Source of the DNA: an uncultured Bacteroidota bacterium
GTDB lineage: Bacteria; Bacteroidota; Bacteroidia; Bacteroidales; UBA12481
Direction: 5' to 3'
Assembly (NCBI GenBank): GCA_903832165.1
Contig: CAILAQ010000528.1
Location: forward strand, 1 to 16,825
DNA: 16,825 bases
Part shown: positions 8,901 to 14,711 of the stretch, piece after piece
How the letters are laid out: each line of letters opens with the position of its first letter
Numbering within the stretch: the first letter of the stretch is position 1
Notes under the pieces: generated by a model
What the model was told of the DNA's origin: nothing
Database searches by the model: none
The model's input: only the letters and a program-made list of their open reading frames with translations
Program-made: the position numbers and the translations under genes

Positions 8901-10345
8901 GGATCATTCCCGAAGAAAATACGGTGGGTGCGGTCGGCACCCTTACTGCAGAAGCATTATCAGACAGGCAGATACAGCTCAACTGGAACAAGCCTGAAAC
9001 CGGTTCCGGGGAAGTGGCCTATTATAGAATATACCGGGGAAAGGATAAAAATTTCAGTGCCGACTTACGGCATCTGGCCGGCTCCAGCGGAGCAACCAGC
9101 TTCGTCGATGAACCGGTCCTGAATTTCGGAGGATGGATAAATAATTATGTCGAGCCAGAAACGCACTACTATTACCGGATTTGCCCGGTGAGCAGGGGAA
9201 ATATCCAGGGACCGGTATCTGAAGCAATCGAATCCGTTACACTTTCATCCAAACATAAGGATCTCCCTCCTGCAAAAATTGAGGGCGTGCATGTTGTGCA
9301 TGTGAGCCCGATCACCAATGACAATTATCTGTGTCTGTTTTTCTATTCAAATATTGAAAGCGATGTCGTACGATATCAGATCTATCGCAGTAAAAAAGAG
9401 GGATTTCAGCCGACGGCCAGTGACCTGATCGGGGAGATTAATGCCAGCCAGATCATAAATCATACGACGCCGCATGGATTCAATACGGTGCAACGCCACC
9501 TGTCGGAATTCATACAGCAGATGTATGCCGATGAGAGTGTTGAGCCTGATACAGATTACTATTACCAGGCATGTGCCGTCGATCGGGGAGGCAACCGCAG
9601 TGAATTCTCCGATGAAGTATCCGGCAAGGCCGTGCTGAGCCATCTTACCATCGAGGGGAACCGGTTCTTCTTCACCGGCGGAACAAGGGTATCGATCAGG
9701 CCGGTCTTTGCAAACGGAGCCGAGGTTCATTACACAACCGACGGAAAAATACCATCACGGTTGAGTCCGAAATATAATGGTCCGATCATGGTCAGCAAGC
9801 CATTAAAATTGCAGGCGGCAGTATTTTATCCCGGATCAGACAAGCCGGAAGCTCTGGCAGAGGCCACATTTTCAGAGGTTATTTACCCGGCTCCGAAATA
9901 CAACACAAATTACGGTTCCAGATGGGCCGGCACAGGGATCTTCAACCTGGTCGACGGACAACGCGGGCAATCCTGGAACGATGGTTACTGGCAGGGTTTT
10001 GAATCCGACGATCTTGATGTGGTCATCGACCTGGGCAAATCCGCCGAAATCAGTGAAGTCTCGCTCGGAACCATTCAATTTCCGGCTTCATGGATTTTCC
10101 TGCCGGTAGAAGTTGGCTTTTCGATCTCCCCCGACGGGATAAATTTCAAATCGGCCGGCAAAGCTGATGCGGATCCGGCCCTGGAGCGGGTGGAGGATGT
10201 TATCCGCGAGTATACCGTGAGGTTTGATAAGCAAAAGGTCAGGTATATTCATGTAGTAGCAAAAAACAAGAAGATCTGCCCCGAGTGGCACCTGGGCGCC
10301 GGTGGAAAGGCCTGGATTTTTGCGGATGAAGTCACGGTAAAATAG
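5945..10345 (+). CDS. Secreted multidomain GH38-like glycosidase (alpha-mannosidase family)
   Basis: This 1466-residue protein starts with a signal peptide (MRTNFMTLLIIIAAFQAI, cleavage near SFSQS). The GH38-type catalytic core covers about residues 115-470. HHDLGY has H130 and D132, matching the two zinc ligands of GH38. LDTDVVGF has D250, the probable nucleophile and ligand, in place of DxFGH. YHEHTDG (H459 or H461) matches the late His ligand. Residues about 500-990 look like the GH38 middle and C-terminal beta domains. After that come an Fn3-like domain (about 998-1102), a second Fn3-like domain (1108-1230), a CHB_HEX_C_1-like domain (1232-1314, with VHYTTDGKIPS) and an F5/8 type C (discoidin) domain (1320-1466). 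The tail probably binds glycans. The core is divergent, so mannose specificity is inferred. Pairing with GH92 fits mannoside degradation. Confidence 0.85.
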   Translation: MRTNFMTLLIIIAAFQAIPNPSFSQSKELISVRSTSLVMRSIDGDRQVCVAEINSPVTGSCTLEVAIPGRPLIKMAEPPLNQKITFTVPVIEVETMVTARIRQSGKIISESKSALKPPKKWTVYDVQVSHHDLGYADYYHMMRRDVREWGIELALENCRLTDSWPKESRFHWTVETSEPMTGFLQYQPDSVIAELTRRIKEGRIELGGLHNSVSTEHMSYEVLARAFYTPNRYIVDWMGIPPSKTALDTDVVGFVRSLPLFTKEADIPYFMMGINSSVVAFDQAYRDAAYYWKAQDNDPKMTLFKTWPYYSPDRLVAYNSEEISSLLGRYESRQDYPYGCILSEDSYDFGLPEMTNVEKIKSWNSKFSNPVIVSATMSMFFDDIASQKNLKEFTVYDKDAPNAWADEDLADARLESDARFLGYRIPGVEKLATMVTATGGGRYPWSDLYQAYNRLLMYHEHTDGAYAEGPIYVPPSLKDSTAANANYYEVEQGMHRSLVSESREYLEKAETVAIGSLKKLITTGKETTLAVYNPLNYVRTDVVTFNAPGGEGGWQLYDNTTARTVACQKWPDGTLFFVATDVPQSGYKTYSIRPDPKVVPAAAKTMAGEEILENKYYRLVFDPKTGGIKSITDKELGRELVDQSAPTKFNEYLYQRYETARHSVAPVSYTPEKATLSCFRGTLADMMVSNVTAFGCNFITQYVILYNNIKRIDFLLNIDKSPSGRSLNDFRQGNAKNKEALFYSLPFSVPGFTIRHELPGAVVEPIADQFEGSSTDYYGIQHFTDLSNKNFGITLATVDAPLVEYGKPRAASWGKPDGYEHSMKKSENSRVYLYLLNNMFFTNIRMSQPGPMTFRWSVRSHRGNWKSGGASRFGWETSHPLEAIILPAENQGQLPANSYSFLGIDRGNITCTTIKPAEANGSGIICRFFELNGEKTTVNIDLHFIGKIRQANETNLVEADRNIPVTVTGNNRITLTIPPHGIRTIRIIPEENTVGAVGTLTAEALSDRQIQLNWNKPETGSGEVAYYRIYRGKDKNFSADLRHLAGSSGATSFVDEPVLNFGGWINNYVEPETHYYYRICPVSRGNIQGPVSEAIESVTLSSKHKDLPPAKIEGVHVVHVSPITNDNYLCLFFYSNIESDVVRYQIYRSKKEGFQPTASDLIGEINASQIINHTTPHGFNTVQRHLSEFIQQMYADESVEPDTDYYYQACAVDRGGNRSEFSDEVSGKAVLSHLTIEGNRFFFTGGTRVSIRPVFANGAEVHYTTDGKIPSRLSPKYNGPIMVSKPLKLQAAVFYPGSDKPEALAEATFSEVIYPAPKYNTNYGSRWAGTGIFNLVDGQRGQSWNDGYWQGFESDDLDVVIDLGKSAEISEVSLGTIQFPASWIFLPVEVGFSISPDGINFKSAGKADADPALERVEDVIREYTVRFDKQKVRYIHVVAKNKKICPEWHLGAGGKAWIFADEVTVK

Positions 10346-10479
10346 AATGCGGAGATTCGAAGACCAATGCTGAATTTTCAAAGTCAGGTATTTTGAAGGT
10401 CGCTGAATAGAATTAAACGCGATATTTGTTTTGCGGCGCCGGGCCTGGCAGACTATTTAAGGCGGCCCATTGAATACTT

Positions 10480-11142
10480 ATGCATGATTTAAGTTTATTT
10501 ATTGCTGACGGCCAAACCTTGCCGAGGGCAGGAATCAGAGCCATCTTATCTGAATATTTCAGCTTTAATCCGGAAGCTGAAGAGTTCGTGAACAAAGAGG
10601 AACTTTTGAATCGCTTAATGACGAAGCAGCCTGACATTCTGATCCTTGATCTTGATCTGTCCGAAATAAAAACAATACAGGACCTTGCCGGATTTACCAG
10701 GTCATTCCCGAAACTTCGTGTGCTTTTTATCACAGATGCTCAAACTCACGATAAAATCCATCAGATTCTCGATTGCGGTATAACCAATTGCATTCTCAAA
10801 TCGTGCGAAAGACAGGAGCTTATTGATGCTGTCAATGCCACCACCAGCAACAGGAAATATTTCTGTAACGGTATTCTAAGTGTTTTGCCGGAGCGAAAAA
10901 AAACCACACGGAGATATCCGCCAGATCATGAGCGGATCACCCCCGCCGAGCAGGAGATTGTCAGGTTCATTGCAGAGGGGCTCACCAGTAAAGAAATTGC
11001 CTCAAGAAAAAACCTTAGCTATCACACAATAGTCACCCATCGAAAGAATATTTTTCGAAAACTGGGCATAAATAATAGTATTGAATTGATGCTGTATGCG
11101 ATGCATTCAGGCCTTATCGAGGTGATTGATTATTCCATTTAA
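10480..11142 (+). CDS. NarL/FixJ-type response regulator (receiver plus LuxR HTH)
   Basis: This is a 220-residue DNA-binding regulator. The receiver domain is at about residues 3-120: LFIADGQTLPRAGIRAIL, the phosphoacceptor D57 in PDILILDLDLS, the conserved T85 in VLFITD and K107 in CILKSC. The acidic pocket is incomplete. Families normally read DD before H/Q, but here D10 is followed by G11, so Mg2+ binding and phosphorylation may be weakened. The LuxR-type HTH lies at about residues 152-212: ITPAEQEIVRFIAEG, LTSKEIASRKNLSYHTIVTH and RKLGINNSIELM. No histidine kinase is nearby, so the partner is unknown. ATG 10480 gives the standard receiver opening. The gene is followed by a strong inverted repeat (11164-11197) that could be its terminator or a binding site. 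Target genes are unknown. Confidence 0.92.
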   Translation: MHDLSLFIADGQTLPRAGIRAILSEYFSFNPEAEEFVNKEELLNRLMTKQPDILILDLDLSEIKTIQDLAGFTRSFPKLRVLFITDAQTHDKIHQILDCGITNCILKSCERQELIDAVNATTSNRKYFCNGILSVLPERKKTTRRYPPDHERITPAEQEIVRFIAEGLTSKEIASRKNLSYHTIVTHRKNIFRKLGINNSIELMLYAMHSGLIEVIDYSI

Positions 11143-11163
11143 TCGAAAAAACCGTTTTTTATA

Positions 11164-11197
11164 CCATGAATACGGTATATAATTACCGTATTCATGG
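11164..11197. promoter_or_regulatory. Perfect 14-bp inverted repeat just upstream of the cysE promoter
   Basis: CCATGAATACGGTA (11164-11177) pairs perfectly with TACCGTATTCATGG (11184-11197) across the loop TATAAT. It begins 21 bases after the regulator stop and ends two bases before the putative -33 box of cysE. The 3' side (CATTTGCTG) is only mildly T-rich. It may be a terminator for the regulator gene, an operator for cysEK, or both. Confidence 0.65.
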
Positions 11198-11199
11198 CA

Positions 11200-11230
11200 T
11201 TTGCTGTTGTATTACTGCCCTGTATGTTTG
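11200..11230 (+). promoter_or_regulatory. Bacteroidota-type promoter for cysEK
   Basis: TTTG at 11200-11203, then 19 bases, then TATGTTTG at 11223-11230 match the Bacteroidota sigma-ABfr consensus (TTTG, 19-21 bases, TAnnTTTG) at every fixed position. Transcription should start near 11236, leaving a leader of about 45 bases before ATG 11282. This argues against the upstream in-frame TTG 11201, which lies inside the -33 box. Confidence 0.65.
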
Positions 11231-11281
11231 TTCAACTTTAAGGATAAACAAACGTTTAACACCTTAAACCGACACAGCAGC

Positions 11282-12109
11282 ATGGAAAAAGCATTTATTG
11301 AAAACCGGGGACAGTTCCGGGCACATGTGCAGGGGAAGGTTCCCCTGAGGAAAGATGTTCGCCGGTTTATAAAGGATCTAACCGAGTATTTATTCCCGGT
11401 GATAGCTGAGGATCAAACACCGGAAGAGGAATCTTACCTCGATGGGATACTGCAATTAATGGAGCAGATCCTTAATTCCTATGAAGCCGGGTTGGCCGAT
11501 GTGCATGAAACCGCTGAGGTATTCAGGGCGGGATTACCAGAATTATATACAACATTGGTTAAAGATGCTGCGGCTATTTACAAGGGCGACCCTGCCGCCA
11601 ATTCTGTAGAAGAGGTAATCATCAGTTATCCCGGGTTTTATGCGATCATGATCTACCGGATCGCTCACGAGATGGATCGCTTATCGATACCATACATTCC
11701 ACGCATGTTAACGGAATATGCTCACACTAAGACAGGAATCGATATCAATCCCAGGGCAATTATCGGAAAATCGTTTTGCATCGACCATGGTACCGGCATC
11801 GTTATAGGCGAAACGGCCGTCATTGGAGATTCAGTGAAAATCTACCAGGGTGTTACCTTAGGAGCTCTCAGCGTAAGCAAGGAGCGGGCGGGCAGCAAGC
11901 GGCATCCGACGATAGAAGATTCCGTCACCCTTTATGCCGGGTGCACCATCCTCGGCGGGAATACCGTTATCGGACATGATTCCATTGTAGGCGGAAATGT
12001 GTGGCTAATTCATTCGGTTGAACCTTATTCACTGGTCATCAATCAGGATAAAATCCGGTTGATCGACCAAACGGAAGACCGTAATAACATCATCAATTTT
12101 GTCATTTAG
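11282..12109 (+). CDS. cysE: Serine O-acetyltransferase
   Basis: CysE transfers acetyl from acetyl-CoA to L-serine, giving O-acetylserine for cysteine synthesis. The protein is 275 residues from ATG 11282; the frame is open to TTG 11201, but that lies in the promoter. Residues about 1-125 are the helical N-terminal domain, longer than in the short bacterial form. The left-handed beta-helix hexapeptide repeats are at about 150-250. Key motifs are INPRAIIGKSFCIDHGTGIVIGE with D168 and catalytic H169, YQGVTLGA, KRHPTIED and ILGGNTVIG. The protein ends in NFVI. A C-terminal Ile is what binds the cysteine synthase active site in the enzyme complex, and cysK follows 10 bases later. This matches a cysE-cysK operon with complex formation. 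Confidence 0.93.
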   Translation: MEKAFIENRGQFRAHVQGKVPLRKDVRRFIKDLTEYLFPVIAEDQTPEEESYLDGILQLMEQILNSYEAGLADVHETAEVFRAGLPELYTTLVKDAAAIYKGDPAANSVEEVIISYPGFYAIMIYRIAHEMDRLSIPYIPRMLTEYAHTKTGIDINPRAIIGKSFCIDHGTGIVIGETAVIGDSVKIYQGVTLGALSVSKERAGSKRHPTIEDSVTLYAGCTILGGNTVIGHDSIVGGNVWLIHSVEPYSLVINQDKIRLIDQTEDRNNIINFVI

Positions 12110-12119
12110 AGTAAATAAT

Positions 12120-13025
12120 ATGAAAGCAAATAATGTATTGGAGCTGGTCGGAAATACTCCCGTAGTAAAGATTAATAACCTTTATGAAAAGGGAATTGAG
12201 GTATGGATCAAGCTCGAAAAGCAAAATCCCGGAGGCAGTATCAAGGATCGCATAGCACTGTCCATGATCGAAGACGCAGAAGCCCGCGGCCTGATTAATA
12301 AAAGCACTGTTATTGTTGAGCCTACATCCGGAAACACCGGTATCGGCCTGGCCCTGGTAGCTTCCTTAAAAGGATACCGAACGATTCTTGTAATGCCCGA
12401 ATCCATGTCGGTTGAGCGACGCAGGTTGATGATGGCGTATGGTGCCGAAATCGATTTAACCCCTCGTGAAAAGGGGATGAAGGGGGCTATTGAAAGAGCC
12501 GAAGTGCTTCAAAAGGAGCTGAACGCATGGATGCCGTTTCAATTCAACAATCCGTCAAATCCTGATGTCCACAGCCGGACGACTGCCGTTGAAATACTTA
12601 ATGATTTTCCGGAGGGGCTTGATTATATGATAACCGGTGTTGGAACCGGCGGGCACTTTACAGGCATCAGCCGTATACTAAAAGCTAAATGGCCGGCATT
12701 TAAAGCTTTTGCAGTGGAGCCGGAGGCTTCTCCTGTGATCAGTGGGGGCAGCCCCGGACCGCATCCCATACAGGGCATCGGTGGAGGATTCATTCCCGGA
12801 AATCTTGATATCACCTTAATTGATAAGGTAATACAGATATCGAAAGATGAAGCTTTTGACTTTACCCTCAAGGCGGCAAAAAAAGAGGGTCTCCTGGTTG
12901 GAATCTCTACCGGAGCATCACTGGCGGCTATTGCCAAGGTGCAAAATGAGATGAAAGGCTCACGTGTACTGACCTTTGCCTATGATACCGGGGAACGGTA
13001 TTTGTCGGTGGAGGGGTTATTTTAA
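12120..13025 (+). CDS. cysK: Cysteine synthase (O-acetylserine sulfhydrylase)
   Basis: This PLP enzyme makes cysteine from O-acetylserine and sulfide. It is 301 residues, the usual size of the CysK/CysM group. The PLP lysine is K42 in NPGGSIKDR. The substrate loop is VEPTSGNTGIGLA, the phosphate loop is TGVGTGGHFTG, and the C-terminal motif is YDTGERYLSVEGLF. GNTPVVKI at residues 11-18 is the standard N-terminal motif. CysK and CysM are hard to tell apart from sequence alone; CysK is chosen because of the cysE neighbour. ATG 12120 is preferred over an in-frame TTG at 12099 that would overlap the end of cysE. The gap to cysE is 10 bases, so they are surely co-transcribed. A repeat element begins directly after the stop codon. 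Confidence 0.94.
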   Translation: MKANNVLELVGNTPVVKINNLYEKGIEVWIKLEKQNPGGSIKDRIALSMIEDAEARGLINKSTVIVEPTSGNTGIGLALVASLKGYRTILVMPESMSVERRRLMMAYGAEIDLTPREKGMKGAIERAEVLQKELNAWMPFQFNNPSNPDVHSRTTAVEILNDFPEGLDYMITGVGTGGHFTGISRILKAKWPAFKAFAVEPEASPVISGGSPGPHPIQGIGGGFIPGNLDITLIDKVIQISKDEAFDFTLKAAKKEGLLVGISTGASLAAIAKVQNEMKGSRVLTFAYDTGERYLSVEGLF

Positions 13026-13232
13026 GGCAAAGGGCAGAAGGCAGAGGGCAGAAATTAGTCATAGGATAAAAGAAAAAAGAAGTAAGGCTCTTTGTGGCTG
13101 GCTTGGGTGTTTATACATTGACAAACCATTATTTGTGACCTTAATGCTCAGACAAAGCCCTTTTGATGCAATCACTGAACTTTTAACCTCAAAATATTTC
13201 TTCTAACTAATTTCTGCCTTTTGCCTTTTGCC
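13026..13232. mobile_element. MITE-like intergenic element with heptad-repeat arms
   Basis: The 207 bases between cysK and rlmF are bounded by inverted arms: 13033-13059 and 13206-13232, 27 bases each with 24 matches. All three mismatches are G/A and would be G-U pairs in RNA. The left arm consists of 7-base units of the form GGCARAR, starting at 13026, and then GAAATTAGT; the right arm is its complement (TTTTGCC units). Inside are a partial nested pair, GGCTCTTTG near 13087 and CAAAGCCC near 13153, and no credible coding sequence. The element abuts the cysK stop. It could be a MITE or a mobile palindromic repeat; no target duplication was identified. Confidence 0.5.
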
Positions 13233-13234
13233 AT

Positions 13235-13253
13235 TTAAAGTTGGCAACTTTAA
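13235..13253. promoter_or_regulatory. Perfect palindrome upstream of rlmF
   Basis: TTAAAGTTGGCAACTTTAA is a 19-base perfect palindrome with 9-bp arms and a central G. It lies 6 bases before a TAACTTTG box at 13259-13266, which fits the Bacteroidota -7 consensus TAnnTTTG. That box ends 4 bases before the rlmF ATG, suggesting a very short or absent leader. No -33 TTTG is found at the proper distance. An operator is plausible but unproven. Confidence 0.45.
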
Positions 13254-13270
13254 TCAGCTAACTTTGCAGC

Positions 13271-14191
13271 ATGGCTAAAAAAATCTTTATTCCTACCCTG
13301 GAAAAATCAGGGCTGCATTCCAGGAACCCACACCGGTTCCGTTACGATTTCGCGAAACTGATTGAGAGCTGCCCTGAGCTGGAGCCCTTTGTTCATCTGA
13401 ATAAATATAATACCGAGTCGATCGATTTCTCGGATCCGGCTGCTGTCTTAATGCTTAACAGTGCCCTTCTCAAACATTTTTACGGGATAACCAACTGGAA
13501 TATTCCGGAGAACTATCTCTGTCCGCCTATCCCGGGCAGGGCCGATTATATCCATCACATTGCCGATTTACTGGCTGAAGGTAACAACGGAGAGATCCCG
13601 CGTGGCGAAAATATCAGGGTACTGGATATCGGCATTGGGGCAAACTGTGTATATCCGATCATTGGTGTTAAAGAATATGGCTGGAGCTTCGTCGGAACCG
13701 ATGTAGATCCGATAGCTATTGAATCAGCTGGAAAAATTATCGAATTAAATGAGGGACTGAAAGGCAAAGTTGAACTTCGCCTGCAGCCTGTTGCAGCCGA
13801 CATTTACAATGGAATCGTTAAGCCTGAGGAGGTTTTCGACCTTTCCATCTGTAATCCGCCATTTCATTCGTCAGCAGAGGAGGCTGCCGAAGCCACCAGG
13901 CGAAAGGTTTTTAATCTCAATGCAGGCCGGCAAACCAAACACCTCCAGAATTTTGGAGGAAAGAATGTCGAACTGATCTATCGGGGCGGAGAGGAAGCTT
14001 TTGTGCGCCGAATGATTCAGCAGAGTTCACGGATACCCACACAGTGCAAATGGTTCTCGACTCTTATCGCAAAGAGTGACCACCTGCCGGCAGTATATAA
14101 ATCATTGCAGATCGCAAGAGCCACAGAGGTCAGGACGATAAATATGGCCCAGGGGCAGAAGGTGAGCAGAGTGGTGGCGTGGAGGTTTTAA
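13271..14191 (+). CDS. rlmF: 23S rRNA (adenine-1618-N6)-methyltransferase
   Basis: RlmF methylates N6 of adenine 1618 (E. coli numbering) of 23S rRNA using S-adenosylmethionine. The protein is 306 residues, near the family's usual length. The opening KSGLHSRNPHRFRYDF is typical of the family, and NWNIPENYLCPPIPGRADYIHH follows. The SAM-binding motif I is VLDIGIGANCVYPIIG (D119 onward), with GTDVDPIAIESA next. The catalytic N6-adenine motif is NPPF at residues 195-198, within CNPPFHSSAEEA. ATG 13271 is the natural start and sits just after a -7-like box. A heptad-repeat tract and a DUF2007 gene follow downstream. The protein acts in the cytoplasm on ribosome assembly intermediates. Confidence 0.94.
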   Translation: MAKKIFIPTLEKSGLHSRNPHRFRYDFAKLIESCPELEPFVHLNKYNTESIDFSDPAAVLMLNSALLKHFYGITNWNIPENYLCPPIPGRADYIHHIADLLAEGNNGEIPRGENIRVLDIGIGANCVYPIIGVKEYGWSFVGTDVDPIAIESAGKIIELNEGLKGKVELRLQPVAADIYNGIVKPEEVFDLSICNPPFHSSAEEAAEATRRKVFNLNAGRQTKHLQNFGGKNVELIYRGGEEAFVRRMIQQSSRIPTQCKWFSTLIAKSDHLPAVYKSLQIARATEVRTINMAQGQKVSRVVAWRF

Positions 14192-14194
14192 GAG

Positions 14195-14243
14195 GTGACG
14201 AGTGACAGGTGACAAGTGACAGGTGACGAAAGAAAGGTGACAA
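14195..14243. repeat. Heptad tandem repeat, consensus GTGACRR
   Basis: Units begin at 14195, 14202, 14209, 14216, 14223, (14230), and 14237, an exact 7-base period. Six units carry GTGAC followed by two purines, and the one at 14230 is degenerate (AAGAAAG). The tract lies just after the rlmF stop. It shares the 7-base period, but not the sequence, with the arms of the element upstream of rlmF. The unit is too short for CRISPR. Confidence 0.8.
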
Positions 14244-14256
14244 AAAGTATAATATC

Positions 14257-14502
14257 ATGGAAGATAAATTGTACAGGGCATTTTCGGGCAGTGAAATTGA
14301 AGCAATTCTGCTGCAGGGAGCATTGGATGACAATGACATTTCATCAATGTACCGCGACGGTTCTACTACCGGAGTCAGTCCGTTTTACGGTGGAACACCC
14401 ATCACTATTGATCTTTTTATCAATGAAACCGATCTGGAAAAGGCCACCCCCATTATCGAAGAATATCTCAGAAACAGGAATTCAGAAAATCAGAATGACT
14501 AA
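14257..14502 (+). CDS. DUF2007 family small protein
   Basis: This is an 81-residue soluble protein resembling the DUF2007 ('putative signal transducing protein') family. These are single-domain ferredoxin-like alpha-beta proteins, and the pattern here fits: LYRAFSGSEIEAILLQGALDDNDISSMYRDG, then a beta strand TPITIDLFINETDLEKATPIIEEYLRN. The first segment is the helix in which such proteins have 'EAxxxxxxLexxGI'. No catalytic residues are known for the family and the role is unknown. ATG 14257 is supported by the conserved length of the family. The gene lies 65 bases after rlmF, separated by the heptad tract, and may be read from the same transcript. Confidence 0.8.
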   Translation: MEDKLYRAFSGSEIEAILLQGALDDNDISSMYRDGSTTGVSPFYGGTPITIDLFINETDLEKATPIIEEYLRNRNSENQND

Positions 14503-14632
14503 TTGGGTCGGCCGGGGAAATTGGTCAATTTTTTTCTACACTTCGTCAAATAGTTAATAATTAGGCTAGTTATGAACCATCACTTTCTGAAGTAAATCTA
14601 TAATATTGGAGTGTAAATTTTATTTAAGCTCC

Positions 14633-14704
14633 ATGAAATACAAAGATTTCATTTTGGCGATGCTGCTTCTCTCGATGGTGGTCATATCGATTTACAGCCT
14701 GTAG
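14633..14704 (+). CDS. Possible 23-residue membrane peptide
   Basis: ATG 14633 opens MKYKDFILAMLLLSMVVISIYSL, ending at TAG 14702-14704. The form is typical of bacterial small membrane proteins: a short Lys-rich start and one hydrophobic helix. The coding region lies in a 209-base gap with no other gene and ends 7 bases before the stop of the convergent PKD/FISUMP gene. No clear promoter or ribosome-binding site was found; a degenerate TAnnTTTG-like TAAATTTT lies near 14614. Random ORFs of this size are common, so expression is unproven. Confidence 0.35.
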   Translation: MKYKDFILAMLLLSMVVISIYSL

Positions 14705-14711
14705 TTCCGGG

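Noticed and set aside
11201..11281. TTG start for cysE
   Set aside because: It falls in the -33 box of a good promoter and adds an atypical N-terminus.
12099..12119. TTG start for cysK
   Set aside because: It would overlap the end of cysE; ATG 12120 gives the standard cysteine synthase N-terminus.
12976..13206. 76-residue ORF over the cysK end and the repeat element
   Set aside because: Its residues come from another frame of cysK and from translated heptads (KGRRQRAE), a common false protein.
14195..14243. CRISPR array
   Set aside because: Units are 7 bases with no spacers and no cas genes are near.
14216..14557. 113-residue ORF overlapping the DUF2007 gene
   Set aside because: It is another frame of DUF2007 plus heptad sequence, with no recognisable protein features.
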